Origin: Prochlorococcus sp. AG-402-C22
Lineage (GTDB): Bacteria > Cyanobacteriota > Cyanobacteriia > PCC-6307 > Cyanobiaceae
NCBI GenBank assembly: GCA_003279535.1
Contig: QCHO01000002.1
Coordinates: 37,612 to 101,611, forward strand
Length of the DNA: 64,000 nucleotides
Reading direction: 5' to 3'
Shown here: positions 48,838 to 59,988 of the stretch, one piece after another
How positions within the stretch are numbered: the stretch's first letter is position 1
How the letters are laid out: every line of letters begins with the position of its first letter
Program-made: the position numbers and the translations under genes
The notes under the pieces: model-generated
What the model saw: only the letters and a program-made list of their open reading frames with translations
Databases searched by the model: none
Told to the model about the DNA's origin: nothing

Positions 48838-50256
48838 TTAGTATCTATAAAGTTCTGATTTATAAGGACCTTCAACAGAAACATTAATATATTCGGCCTG
48901 TTCTTTAGTTAATTTTGTTAATTTTGCGCCAATTTTATCTAGATGTAATCTAGCTACCATTTCATCTAAATGTTTTGGTAAAACGTAAACCTCTTTGGAA
49001 TATTGCTCTGACTTATTGAAAAGTTCAATTTGAGCTAATACTTGATTGGTAAAAGAATTACTCATAACAAAACTTGGATGTCCAGTGGCACAGCCTAAGT
49101 TGACTAATCTACCTTCAGCTAAAAGAATTATCTTGTTTCCACTCGGTAGAGTTATATGATCAACCTGAGGCTTAATATTTTCCCATGGATAACTTTTTAA
49201 TGAAGCTACATCAATTTCATTATCGAAATGACCAATGTTACAGACTATGGCCTCATCCTTCATTTTGATAAGATTTTCATGAGTAATCACCTTATAGTTT
49301 CCAGTTGCCGTAACAAATATATCTATTTCTTCAACAACATCTTCAAGGGTAACCACGCTATAACCTTCCATTGCAGCCTGAAGAGCACAAATTGGATCAA
49401 CTTCAGCAACTTTTACTATTGCACCAAGTCCTCTCAAAGATTGTGCTGAACCCTTACCTACATCACCAAAACCCATTACTAAAGCAACTTTCCCAGCAAT
49501 CATCACATCTGTCGCACGCTTAATGCTATCAACTAAAGATTCTCGACAGCCATATAAGTTATCAAATTTGCTTTTTGTTACTGAATCATTAACGTTAATA
49601 GCAGGAAAAGGTAGCGCATTTTGCTTTTGAAGTTGATAAAGTCTTGCAACTCCCGTAGTAGTTTCTTCTGTGACGCCTATAATATTTCTCTTGATTCTAG
49701 AGTAAAAGCTGGCATCAGCTTGCAACTTTGATTTAATAGAATCAAATAAAGCAACCTCTTCATCATTACTAGGGTTATCTAGAACAGACAAATCTTTTTC
49801 TGCTTTACTTCCAAGTATCAATAGGCCAGTTGCATCCCCTCCGTCATCAAGAATCATATTTGGAGAATCTGAACCCCAATCAAGAATATAGTGGGTGTAC
49901 TGCCAATATTCATCAAGAGTCTCACCTTTTTTTGCATAAACTGAGATTCCTTGATCTGCAATAGCTGCAGCCGCATGATCTTGGGTCGAAAAAATATTGC
50001 ATGAAGCCCATTTAACTTTTGCACCTAGTTCAACAAGAGTTTCTATTAATACTGCAGTCTGAATCGTCATATGAAGACTTCCTGCAATTTTTGCTCCTTT
50101 AAGTGGTTTTTCAGATTGATATTTATTTCTAAGTGCCATCAATCCAGGCATTTCAGTTTCTGCGATTTTTATTTCTTTACGACCAAAATCAGATAAAGAA
50201 ATATCAGAAATTACATAATTGGGTGTAGAAGTTTTAACTGAATTTGCAATTACCAT
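48838..50256 (-). CDS. ahcY: Adenosylhomocysteinase
   Basis: Adenosylhomocysteinase splits S-adenosylhomocysteine to adenosine and homocysteine, keeping methylation reactions going. The NAD-binding motif [19 protein letters not shown] lies near residue 260, with substrate-region segments [19 protein letters not shown] near residue 60 and [14 protein letters not shown] near residue 85. I chose the ATG at 50256 ([14 protein letters not shown]); an in-frame ATG at 50268 would add four residues. Its start is about 36 bases from the divergent tsaE start. Confidence 0.96.
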   Translation of the reverse strand: MVIANSVKTSTPNYVISDISLSDFGRKEIKIAETEMPGLMALRNKYQSEKPLKGAKIAGSLHMTIQTAVLIETLVELGAKVKWASCNIFSTQDHAAAAIADQGISVYAKKGETLDEYWQYTHYILDWGSDSPNMILDDGGDATGLLILGSKAEKDLSVLDNPSNDEEVALFDSIKSKLQADASFYSRIKRNIIGVTEETTTGVARLYQLQKQNALPFPAINVNDSVTKSKFDNLYGCRESLVDSIKRATDVMIAGKVALVMGFGDVGKGSAQSLRGLGAIVKVAEVDPICALQAAMEGYSVVTLEDVVEEIDIFVTATGNYKVITHENLIKMKDEAIVCNIGHFDNEIDVASLKSYPWENIKPQVDHITLPSGNKIILLAEGRLVNLGCATGHPSFVMSNSFTNQVLAQIELFNKSEQYSKEVYVLPKHLDEMVARLHLDKIGAKLTKLTKEQAEYINVSVEGPYKSELYRY

Positions 50257-50292
50257 ATTTAAAATCATTATTTACTAAACTATAAATGATTA

Positions 50293-50742
50293 TTGATTAA
50301 TTTTGTGTTTGTTGAGAATTTAAAAGAGACTTTAAATTTAGGGGAAAAAATCTCACATAAATTAAATCCACAATCAATTGTTTTATTAAAGGGTCCCATT
50401 GGGGCAGGAAAAACTTCATTAGTACAAGGAATTGCCAAAGGTTTATCTATCTCTGAGGATATTACAAGCCCTACATTTGCTTTATCGCATCACTATTACT
50501 CCGGGAAAATTCCACTATTTCATATTGATTTATACAGGTTAGAAAATATTTCTTCAGCAAAAGAATTTTTTTTTTCTGAAGAGGAAGAGGCATTACAAAG
50601 TCAAGCTATTCTAGTTATTGAATGGCCAGAATTAGTGGAACCAGTTATTGAAAATTTCTGGAAAATAGAAATTAGTTATGCCAAAAATTGTGGAAGAAAC
50701 TATGAGATAAGGGATCCTAAAAATTTACTAACCTTTTCATAA
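50293..50742 (+). CDS. tsaE: tRNA threonylcarbamoyladenosine biosynthesis ATPase TsaE
   Basis: TsaE is the small ATPase that works with TsaD and TsaB in making t6A at position 37 of tRNAs. The 149-residue protein has the P loop LLKGPIGAGKTSLVQGIAKG near residue 35, a SPTFALSHHYYSGKIPLFHI segment, and the Walker-B-like HIDLYRLEN near residue 78. The start is a TTG at 50293; a GTG at 50305 is an alternative. A run of ten T inside the gene (50566-50575) is in frame. Its last 43 bases overlap the convergent PfkB kinase gene. Confidence 0.9.
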   Translation: MINFVFVENLKETLNLGEKISHKLNPQSIVLLKGPIGAGKTSLVQGIAKGLSISEDITSPTFALSHHYYSGKIPLFHIDLYRLENISSAKEFFFSEEEEALQSQAILVIEWPELVEPVIENFWKIEISYAKNCGRNYEIRDPKNLLTFS

Positions 50743-51698
50743 TCTGGCTGTGGTTCAATAGCGCCTTCCCCTTGACAGGTTAATAATCCACAAACACCTG
50801 CAAACCTAACACAAGCCTGGATTTCTAATTCGTCTGTAGGATATCCAAAAGAAATAAATTGTGAAATTAAGCCAGCTAAAAATGCATCGCCTGCACCAGT
50901 AGTATCTACAATTGTTTGTGATTTAGGAATTTTAGTATTCCCCTGGAATCCATTTATATGCCATGAGACAGGGTTTTTCCCATCCGTAATTATTACATCT
51001 GGTCTTTTTGACATTTGTTGAGATATTAACAAAGGATTTTCAAGCTCAAAAAACAAATTCGCTTCTTCTTTAGCAAGCTTTATAACATGTGCGTGATTTA
51101 AAAAGTTTTTAATTAGGTTTATCCTGCCTTTCTTAATATTGTCCGATGCGAAATTTGGATAATCCCAAAAAACTTCCCTCCAATTCAAATCAATTACTAC
51201 CTTAACTTCAAATTTTTTTGCCTGTTCCAAAAGAAAAAAAATAGTCTCAGCAGAAATTGGTGATGATAGTACGTTGGTTCCTGTAACTAAATATTGTGTT
51301 CTTAAAAAACATTTCTCCAAATTTGGAAGTTCTTTTTCGATTAATTTCATACTTAGAGCTTCGTCAGCAAAGTAAGAATGAGGGCTTGGTTCAAATCCTG
51401 AAAAAAAACGATCTCCATATTGATCTCTGTCTACATTAACTACGCGAGTAGATGAATCATCATCTGATTGCAAGAAATCTAAATTAACCTCCAATTCATT
51501 AAATTGCTCAATGATTTTTTTCCCAAAGTCATCACTTCCCAAACTTCCAATAAATATAGAATCTATTTTCAATTTTCTCAATGCAGAAGCAACATTGGCC
51601 GGTGCACCTCCCAGAAAATCTGTAAATCCTTGATTTGTCTTATTCCTAATCCTGTCTATTAAAGCCTCTCCAATGCATACGACCTTAGTCTTTTTCAT
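50700..51698 (-). CDS. PfkB-family carbohydrate kinase (fructokinase-like)
   Basis: A 332-residue ribokinase-fold sugar kinase, most like fructokinases. The N-terminal signature region is KVVCIGEALIDRIR then FLGGAPANVASALRKL near residue 29, and the ATP/anion-hole motif TTGAGDAFLAGLISQFI lies near residue 270 with the catalytic aspartate. The substrate is inferred; adenosine kinase and other PfkB sugar kinases remain possible. It lies next to ahcY, whose product adenosine could be a substrate, but the fructokinase-like reading is preferred. It overlaps tsaE by 43 bases at the 3' end. Confidence 0.88.
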   Translation of the reverse strand: MKKTKVVCIGEALIDRIRNKTNQGFTDFLGGAPANVASALRKLKIDSIFIGSLGSDDFGKKIIEQFNELEVNLDFLQSDDDSSTRVVNVDRDQYGDRFFSGFEPSPHSYFADEALSMKLIEKELPNLEKCFLRTQYLVTGTNVLSSPISAETIFFLLEQAKKFEVKVVIDLNWREVFWDYPNFASDNIKKGRINLIKNFLNHAHVIKLAKEEANLFFELENPLLISQQMSKRPDVIITDGKNPVSWHINGFQGNTKIPKSQTIVDTTGAGDAFLAGLISQFISFGYPTDELEIQACVRFAGVCGLLTCQGEGAIEPQPDYEKVSKFLGSLIS

Positions 51699-51788
51699 AA
51701 AATCAAACTGTTTTTCTTACCTAAGAATAATTAATCAAAAACGAATATTTTTTTTTTGAATTAAAGTTTAATTAATAACTTTTTAATA

Positions 51789-52703
51789 GTGTCTTTTAAA
51801 AAATCTGAAATTTGGGAATGGAAAAATTGGAAGATTTCATGGTCTTTATCAAAAAAATCTACTTGCGATAATAATACAAATATTCTACTAGTCCATGGAT
51901 TTGGGGCATCAAAAAAACATTGGAGACATAATCAAGATTTTCTTAGCAAAGATTTTAATTGCTACGCAATTGATTTACTCGGGTTCGGAGAAAGTAGTCA
52001 GCCTAGCGCATTATTAAATTATGAACCTATTAAAACAAATTCAATTAAATATTCTTTTGATTTATGGAGTAATCAAATATCAACTTTTTGCTCAGAGGTA
52101 ATAAAATCTCCCGTTTACTTGGCAGGAAACTCAATTGGTGGTGTTATTGCGTTGAAAGCTGCTGAAATGCTCCAAGATGGATGTAAAGGTGTCATTTTGA
52201 TTGATTGTGCTCAAAGAACTATGGATGATAAACGCTTGCAAAAAAGTGATATCTTGATGAATTTGATGAGGCCAGTATTAAAAACGTTAGTAAGGCAAAG
52301 ATTTATTAGCAACACACTTTTCACAAGAGCTGCTAATCCAAAAGTTATAAAGAAAATACTTGAACAAGCTTATCCCTCAGGAAAAAATATTGATGAAGAA
52401 TTAATTGAAATACTTTATGAACCCTCTAAAAGGAAAAATTCTAAAGAAGCATTTCGGGGTTTTATTAACCTATTTGATGACTATCTTGCTACAGACCTTT
52501 TCGATAGGATTAATGTTCCAATCCAATTGATTTGGGGAGAAAAAGATCCTTGGGAATCTTTAAGTGAAGCAAAAGACTGGAAGAAAAAATTTAACAATAT
52601 AAAAAGATTAGATATTATTAACGGCGCTGGACATTGCCCGCATGATGAAGAACCTGAAGAAACTAATAAGTTAATTTGTGAGTTTCTTCAAGAAACAAAA
52701 TAG
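51789..52703 (+). CDS. Alpha/beta hydrolase fold protein (paralogue of 23333-24232)
   Basis: A 304-residue alpha/beta hydrolase. The pattern LLVHGFGASKKHWRHNQDFL near residue 32, nucleophile LAGNSIGGVIALKAA near residue 115, acid in IQLIWGEKDPWE near residue 245, and histidine in NGAGHCPHDEEPEE near residue 280 give a complete triad. The start is a GTG at 51789. Substrate unknown. It shares several exact short motifs with the other hydrolase in the window. Its 3' end overlaps the sigma-factor gene by 16 bases on the opposite strand. Confidence 0.86.
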   Translation: MSFKKSEIWEWKNWKISWSLSKKSTCDNNTNILLVHGFGASKKHWRHNQDFLSKDFNCYAIDLLGFGESSQPSALLNYEPIKTNSIKYSFDLWSNQISTFCSEVIKSPVYLAGNSIGGVIALKAAEMLQDGCKGVILIDCAQRTMDDKRLQKSDILMNLMRPVLKTLVRQRFISNTLFTRAANPKVIKKILEQAYPSGKNIDEELIEILYEPSKRKNSKEAFRGFINLFDDYLATDLFDRINVPIQLIWGEKDPWESLSEAKDWKKKFNNIKRLDIINGAGHCPHDEEPEETNKLICEFLQETK

Positions 52704-53689
52704 GCTTCTACATTATCACTAAGTCTTCTCAAACCTCTTAAACCGTCTCGTTCTAGGTTTCTTACTCTATCCCTACTGATACCTAATACCCTTCCTATAC
52801 CTGTAAGAGACATAGGCTCATCACCATCCATTCCATATCGCATTCTTAAAACTCTACATTGCAGATCTGGTAATTGATGCAAAAGAGAATGCAGATCACC
52901 CCTCATACAATCCATCTCGATTTGTTCGTCTGGCAAATCCTCACCGCCTGCTAGTAAATCCAATAAAACAGTATCTTCACCGTCACCAACTTTTGTTTCA
53001 AGACTAACTGGCTGTCCAGCTTTACACATCAAATCCTTAACATCTTCTTCAGGAAGTTCTACATATTTCGCAAGTTCACTTACTGTTGGGGTTCTAGACA
53101 TTTCTTGACTTAATTCTCTTTGCCCTTTTTTTAACTTATTCAACATTTCGGTTATATGTATAGGTAACCTTATTGCCCTACTCTTTTCGGCTATTGCTCT
53201 GGTAATACCTTGTCTAATCCACCAATAAGCATATGTTGAAAACTTGTAGCCTCTAGCTGGGTCAAATTTTTCAACACCCCTTACAAGTCCTATAGTTCCC
53301 TCCTGAATTAAATCTAATAATTCCATATTTCTTTTAGTATATTTTTTTGCAACACTTACTACTAATCTCAAGTTTGCGGCAACCATTCTCTCTTTAGCGC
53401 GTTGCCCAGCTCGTAACCTTTTTTTAATCTGGGAAGTAGAAAGATTCAACTTTTTTGACAGCTCATCAATGCTTGGCTTATCACCATTTAATTCAATTAT
53501 CTCTAATTCTGCTCTCTCAACTTGCATATATTCTTGTACCTGTCTGCCAAGAGTGATTTCTTGCTCATGAGATAGTAAAGGTACTCTTCCTATATCTCTC
53601 AAATATGATCGAACTAGATCAACATCATTACTAATTTTTAAACTTGCAATAGAAGTTAATTTATTCTCACTTATTGTTTCAGTAGACAT
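52688..53689 (-). CDS. Group 2 RNA polymerase sigma factor (RpoD-like)
   Basis: A 333-residue sigma-70 family protein. Region 1.2 starts VRSYLRDIGRVPLLSHEQEI near residue 26; region 2 is LLDLIQEGTIGLVRGVEKFD with FSTYAYWWIRQGITRAIAEK carrying the -10 recognition residues; region 4.2 ends SLTGIGRVLGISRDRVRNLE. The full set of regions 1.2-4 is present without the long 1.1 region, as in cyanobacterial group 2 sigmas that respond to stress or light/dark change. I chose the ATG at 53689; an in-frame ATG at 53722 is possible. The paralogue number cannot be told here. Confidence 0.92.
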   Translation of the reverse strand: MSTETISENKLTSIASLKISNDVDLVRSYLRDIGRVPLLSHEQEITLGRQVQEYMQVERAELEIIELNGDKPSIDELSKKLNLSTSQIKKRLRAGQRAKERMVAANLRLVVSVAKKYTKRNMELLDLIQEGTIGLVRGVEKFDPARGYKFSTYAYWWIRQGITRAIAEKSRAIRLPIHITEMLNKLKKGQRELSQEMSRTPTVSELAKYVELPEEDVKDLMCKAGQPVSLETKVGDGEDTVLLDLLAGGEDLPDEQIEMDCMRGDLHSLLHQLPDLQCRVLRMRYGMDGDEPMSLTGIGRVLGISRDRVRNLERDGLRGLRRLSDNVEAYFVS

Positions 53690-53790
53690 GAAAATTAAAT
53701 GTTGTTTTGTAAACAATACCATTAAGAAATGTAAAGTTAAACAAAAAAATCCACAAATTTACAAAAATGAGAATAAATACCTATATAGAT

Positions 53791-55197
53791 TTAGATTAAT
53801 GAAGAGCTTAATAACCATTTAGCAGTATTTAGATAAATAAATACACCTGCAATATCAGTGACAGTAGTTATAAAAGGAGAGGACATTAAGGCTGGGTCCA
53901 ATCTCATTTTGTCAAATAATAAAGGGAGAATAGCACCGGTTGTAGCAGCTAAAGTCGTTATGGATATTAAACTTATTCCTACCGCAGAGGCTATTAAAGG
54001 ACCTTCTCCTTGCCACCATGCGAAGGGGAATACCACAAGCATCATCAAAACACCTAAAAGAGCTCCTGTTATTGCCTCCTTAACTACTGCCTTTATTGCG
54101 CCAATAGACTTCAATTTTTGGGTACTTAAACCCCTAATGACAACAGTTGAACTTTGAGCACCAACATTCCCCCCAGTACCTATGAGCAATGGAATAAAAG
54201 CAGCTAACAAAACTATTTCTTTTAAAATTTGATCATTCATGGCTATGACTTTAGTCGTCAAACCATTTGCCAAAACCAAAATTAACAACCATAAAATTCT
54301 TCGTCGAGCTATGGTGAACAAACTACTTTGAAAATAATCATCTTCATCTCCAGGCTGAACCGCCCCTGCTGCGTATATATCTCTTGTTGCTTCTTGCTCT
54401 ATGACATCAATTAAATCATCAACAGTTACTATCCCGACAAGTCTTTTTTCTTTATCAACAACTGGGAGCGCTAAAAAATCATATCTTTGTATTGCTCTTG
54501 CGACCTCTTCTTGATTAGTGTTAGTAGAAATATTAACTACATCTTTTGTCATTACATCTCCAATTGGTTTAGATGGATCTGCAGTTACAAGGTCTCTCAA
54601 TGAAAGAATACCAGTTAAGTGTCTCTCTTTATCGGTGACATACAAGCTATAAATAGTTTCTGTAAATGGGGCTCTTTTTCTGACTAAAGAAAGAGCCTCA
54701 GCAGCCGTCTGCATTTCCTTAAGATCTATGAATTCAGTTGTCATTAATCTTCCAGCAGTTTCTGGCTCATATCCAAGTAATTCAGCTGTTACTTTCCTTT
54801 CTCCAGGACTAAGAGCAGACAAAAATTTTCGTACAACTTTTGCTGGTAATTCGTCAAAGAGTTGAACTCGATCATCAGGAGACATTTTCTCAACAATTTC
54901 TAAAACTTCTCCTGATCGAAGTCTGTCTAATAAAGTTTGCTGAACTATTGGATCTAAATATTCATAAACCTCGATTGCCTCATTTTTCTTTAACAATCGA
55001 AATGCTAATGCCTGCAATATTAATGGAAGGCTACCAATAGCATCTGCGATATCAACAGGTTGGGAAGGTTCTAAAAGTAATTTTGCCTCATCATAATTTC
55101 CTGCTACCAGCAATTCTTCAAGTTGAATAGTGATATTTTCTCGAGTACTTAAATCTGAAGATAAGGATGTAACAGTTTCAAGATTACTATCATTCAT
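53791..55197 (-). CDS. mgtE: Magnesium transporter MgtE
   Basis: MgtE is a Mg2+-gated magnesium channel. The 468-residue protein has the N-terminal MgtE domain (residues about 15-125), two CBS domains (FTETIYSLYVTDKERHLTGI and ALPVVDKEKRLVGIVTVDDL), the GAVQPGDEDDYFQ connecting region, and five hydrophobic segments, with FIPLLIGTGGNVGAQSSTVV holding the pore GTGGNVGAQ signature. The ATG at 55197 was chosen over one six codons upstream. It follows the crcB pair on the same strand. Confidence 0.94.
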   Translation of the reverse strand: MNDSNLETVTSLSSDLSTRENITIQLEELLVAGNYDEAKLLLEPSQPVDIADAIGSLPLILQALAFRLLKKNEAIEVYEYLDPIVQQTLLDRLRSGEVLEIVEKMSPDDRVQLFDELPAKVVRKFLSALSPGERKVTAELLGYEPETAGRLMTTEFIDLKEMQTAAEALSLVRKRAPFTETIYSLYVTDKERHLTGILSLRDLVTADPSKPIGDVMTKDVVNISTNTNQEEVARAIQRYDFLALPVVDKEKRLVGIVTVDDLIDVIEQEATRDIYAAGAVQPGDEDDYFQSSLFTIARRRILWLLILVLANGLTTKVIAMNDQILKEIVLLAAFIPLLIGTGGNVGAQSSTVVIRGLSTQKLKSIGAIKAVVKEAITGALLGVLMMLVVFPFAWWQGEGPLIASAVGISLISITTLAATTGAILPLLFDKMRLDPALMSSPFITTVTDIAGVFIYLNTAKWLLSSSLI

Positions 55198-55239
55198 AAA
55201 TATAATCCTTGTCAAAGTAACAACACTATTATATGAAAT

Positions 55240-55590
55240 CTAAGTAATTTTTCTACTTATCCAGAACCCAAAATACATAGTGAAAATATTTAAAATGATT
55301 ATTAAATTAAAAAAAATTATAAATTTTATCCAATCTCCTTGATTCAAAATTTTGTACAAAAAATATATAAATCCGCTAAAAGATGTAAAACAAGAAAAAA
55401 AACCGCCTAAAATAATTTTTTCTTTAAAATTACTTACTTTTTTTGCGATAACAAAGCCAAAAAACAATGAACCAATTATTGAAACAATCAAATTATTATT
55501 TATAAGAAGCCTTAAAAAAGTAGCTGCGTAACAAGCTAAAATAGTATATATGAAATTTTTATTCTTCATTTTATAATTTTTATTAAACAA
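55240..55590 (-). CDS. crcB: Fluoride channel CrcB, second copy
   Basis: A 116-residue membrane protein with four hydrophobic segments, of the Fluc/CrcB family that expels fluoride. The conserved region reads GGFFSCFTSFSGFI near residue 62, the phenylalanine-rich fluoride path. It overlaps the first crcB copy by up to 25 bases; an internal ATG at 55572 would reduce the overlap to 7. It is more divergent than the first copy, so the two may form a heterodimer. Confidence 0.85.
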   Translation of the reverse strand: MFNKNYKMKNKNFIYTILACYAATFLRLLINNNLIVSIIGSLFFGFVIAKKVSNFKEKIILGGFFSCFTSFSGFIYFLYKILNQGDWIKFIIFFNLIIILNIFTMYFGFWISRKIT

Positions 55591-55934
55591 TTACCTAAAT
55601 AAAAGCAAATAAAAGATAGTAAAATTACCTCTATATAGTGAAAAAATAAACGCATAAATTGCCTCTTTTGAAATAAAACAAATAACTGATATATAAAAGA
55701 AGAAAATGTACTAAAACATCCTAAAAAACCTGTATAAAATAACAATAATATATTGTTATTAAGAAAGTTTAATGATACTAAAATTCCCAAAAAAAACGAT
55801 GATATTAAGTTTACTAATGAAGTATTTTGAATATTAAACCCTACATTTATTTTTAAATTATTTTGTATAAACAACCTAAGTATCAATCCAAAAGTACTCC
55901 CAAATAAAACAATAATTATTGAGGTAATATCCAA
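55566..55934 (-). CDS. crcB: Fluoride channel CrcB, first copy
   Basis: A 122-residue four-segment membrane protein of the CrcB/Fluc family. The family pattern TGFLGCFSTFSSFIYQ lies near residue 70, and NLISSFFLGIL near residue 42 holds the conserved asparagine. It starts 3 bases after the SH3-like gene and overlaps the next crcB. Dual-topology partners encoded in tandem are common in this family. No fluoride riboswitch is possible in the 3-base gap, and I see none upstream. Confidence 0.88.
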   Translation of the reverse strand: MDITSIIIVLFGSTFGLILRLFIQNNLKINVGFNIQNTSLVNLISSFFLGILVSLNFLNNNILLLFYTGFLGCFSTFSSFIYQLFVLFQKRQFMRLFFHYIEVILLSFICFYLGNCLIKIIK

Positions 55935-55937
55935 AAT

Positions 55938-58231
<2,294 letters not shown>

Positions 58232-58383
58232 TTAATATAAAAAAAAAACATTAAACTTTTAAAATGTTATTTTTAAAAGGTATTGAATTAAATTTAACAC
58301 CGCAATAAGAGAAAGGCTCGCAGTCTATGAAAAATTTAATCTCTTTAATTATATAGGTAATAGATTTTTCTTCAGAAATTCAT

Positions 58384-59283
58384 ATGTCTACTTATTCGCC
58401 TCATATAATAGTTTTAATTGGACCCACAGCAAGTGGTAAAACAGAATTAGCTATCGAAATTGCGGATTTTTTTAAAACTCATATACATAATATCGATTCA
58501 AGACAAATTTATAAATCTATGGATATTGGAACAGCCAAGCCATCTAAGAATCAACAAAAAAAAATAAAGCATTTTTTAATAGATATTGCAGAGCCTATTA
58601 ATCCAATTAATGTAAAACAATTTCAAGAAATAGCACAAACATCAATAAAAAAAGAAATTAAACAAAATAACTTACCTTTTCTTGTTGGAGGAAGTGGTTT
58701 GTATATGAACTCAATAACAAAAGGTTTTTTTGTACCAGATGTACCTCCGCAAAAACAATTGAGAGGACAATTAGAAAAACTTGGTCAGAGAGAATGTTGG
58801 GAGCTTTTAAAAAACTGTGATCCAATATCAACAAAAAATATAAATTTTGCTGATCAAATTAGAACAATAAGAGCTTTAGAAGTCTTCTACGTAACAGGTA
58901 AACCTTTGTCAACTCAAAAAGTGCAAAAACCGCCTGACTGGAAGATACTTGAACTTGGATTAGATAGAGATGATTTAAAAGAAAGAATTTTACAAAGAAC
59001 AAAAAATATGTTTTTCTCTGGGATTGTTGAAGAGACGAAACATCTAATTTCTCAATATGGATCTAACATGCCAATATTAGAAACAATTGGTTACCGTGAA
59101 GCTAAGGATGTTTTAAATAATAATTTAACTATTGAAAAGGCAATTGAGGTAACAACTACAAAAACCATCCAATTTTCCAAGAGACAAAAAACATGGTTTC
59201 GTAATAAAAATAATCCTATTTGGCTTAATAACAAAAACCTACTAAAAGATGCAATAATTAGAATAGAGTCTTTTTTAGGCTAA
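58384..59283 (+). CDS. miaA: tRNA dimethylallyltransferase MiaA
   Basis: MiaA transfers a dimethylallyl group to A37 of tRNAs that read U-starting codons. The 299-residue protein has the P loop [20 protein letters not shown] near residue 12, substrate-binding [19 protein letters not shown] near residue 37, and [15 protein letters not shown] near residue 100. The C-terminal [20 protein letters not shown] is the tRNA-binding signature. It diverges from gyrB across 152 gene-free bases. Confidence 0.96.
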   Translation: MSTYSPHIIVLIGPTASGKTELAIEIADFFKTHIHNIDSRQIYKSMDIGTAKPSKNQQKKIKHFLIDIAEPINPINVKQFQEIAQTSIKKEIKQNNLPFLVGGSGLYMNSITKGFFVPDVPPQKQLRGQLEKLGQRECWELLKNCDPISTKNINFADQIRTIRALEVFYVTGKPLSTQKVQKPPDWKILELGLDRDDLKERILQRTKNMFFSGIVEETKHLISQYGSNMPILETIGYREAKDVLNNNLTIEKAIEVTTTKTIQFSKRQKTWFRNKNNPIWLNNKNLLKDAIIRIESFLG

Positions 59284-59337
59284 TTTATAAACTAGCGGAT
59301 CTTGTTCAACATCCAATCAATTTATTAACTAAACTGA

Positions 59338-59910
59338 ATGCCACCACGCCCACGCTTTGACCGCCGCGCTCCTGTTAGAGAGCTGCCAAATATTAATGAA
59401 AGAATAAAATATCCTCAATTAAGAGTAGTTGATTCAGATGGGAAACAATTAGGTGTCTTAGATAGATTAAAAGCATTAGAAATAGCTTCTCAAAGAGAAC
59501 TTGATTTAGTTTTGGTAAGCGAAAAAGCAAAACCTCCTGTTTGTCGAATCATGGACTATGGAAAATATAAATTTGAACAGGAAAAGAAGGCAAAAGAAGC
59601 AAGAAAAAAATCTCATCAAACAGAAGTTAAAGAAGTAAAAATGAGGTACAAAATTGATAAGCATGATTATGACGTACGAATAGGTCAAGCAACTAAATTT
59701 TTAAAAGCAGGAGATAAAGTAAAATGTACTGTAATTTTTAGGGGTAGAGAAATTCAACATTCCAACTTAGCGGAAACACTACTTTTAAAAATGGCTGATG
59801 ATTTAGAAGAACAATCAGAAGTACAACAAAAACCAAAAAGAGAAGGGAGAAACATGATTATGTTTTTAAGTCCTAGAAAAACTCCCCTCGTCAAAAAAGA
59901 CGCAGGATAA
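59338..59910 (+). CDS. infC: Translation initiation factor IF-3
   Basis: IF-3 monitors start-codon choice and keeps 30S subunits free. The 190-residue protein opens with a basic Pro/Arg-rich tail ([16 protein letters not shown]), then the IF-3 N-domain ([20 protein letters not shown]) and the C-domain segment [20 protein letters not shown] and [15 protein letters not shown]. The start is ATG, not the rare AUU used in E. coli. The first 50 bases of the gene are unusually GC-rich for this genome. Confidence 0.96.
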   Translation: MPPRPRFDRRAPVRELPNINERIKYPQLRVVDSDGKQLGVLDRLKALEIASQRELDLVLVSEKAKPPVCRIMDYGKYKFEQEKKAKEARKKSHQTEVKEVKMRYKIDKHDYDVRIGQATKFLKAGDKVKCTVIFRGREIQHSNLAETLLLKMADDLEEQSEVQQKPKREGRNMIMFLSPRKTPLVKKDAG

Positions 59911-59988
59911 GTAAGTATTATGGAAAAGCTATGACAAATGTTAAAGTGTCACTATGAATAAAAATTAATTTATCAGGATTTTTCTAAA

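Noticed and set aside
55935..55937. Fluoride riboswitch before crcB
   Set aside because: The gap to the preceding gene is 3 bases and no aptamer-like sequence was found in the upstream coding region.
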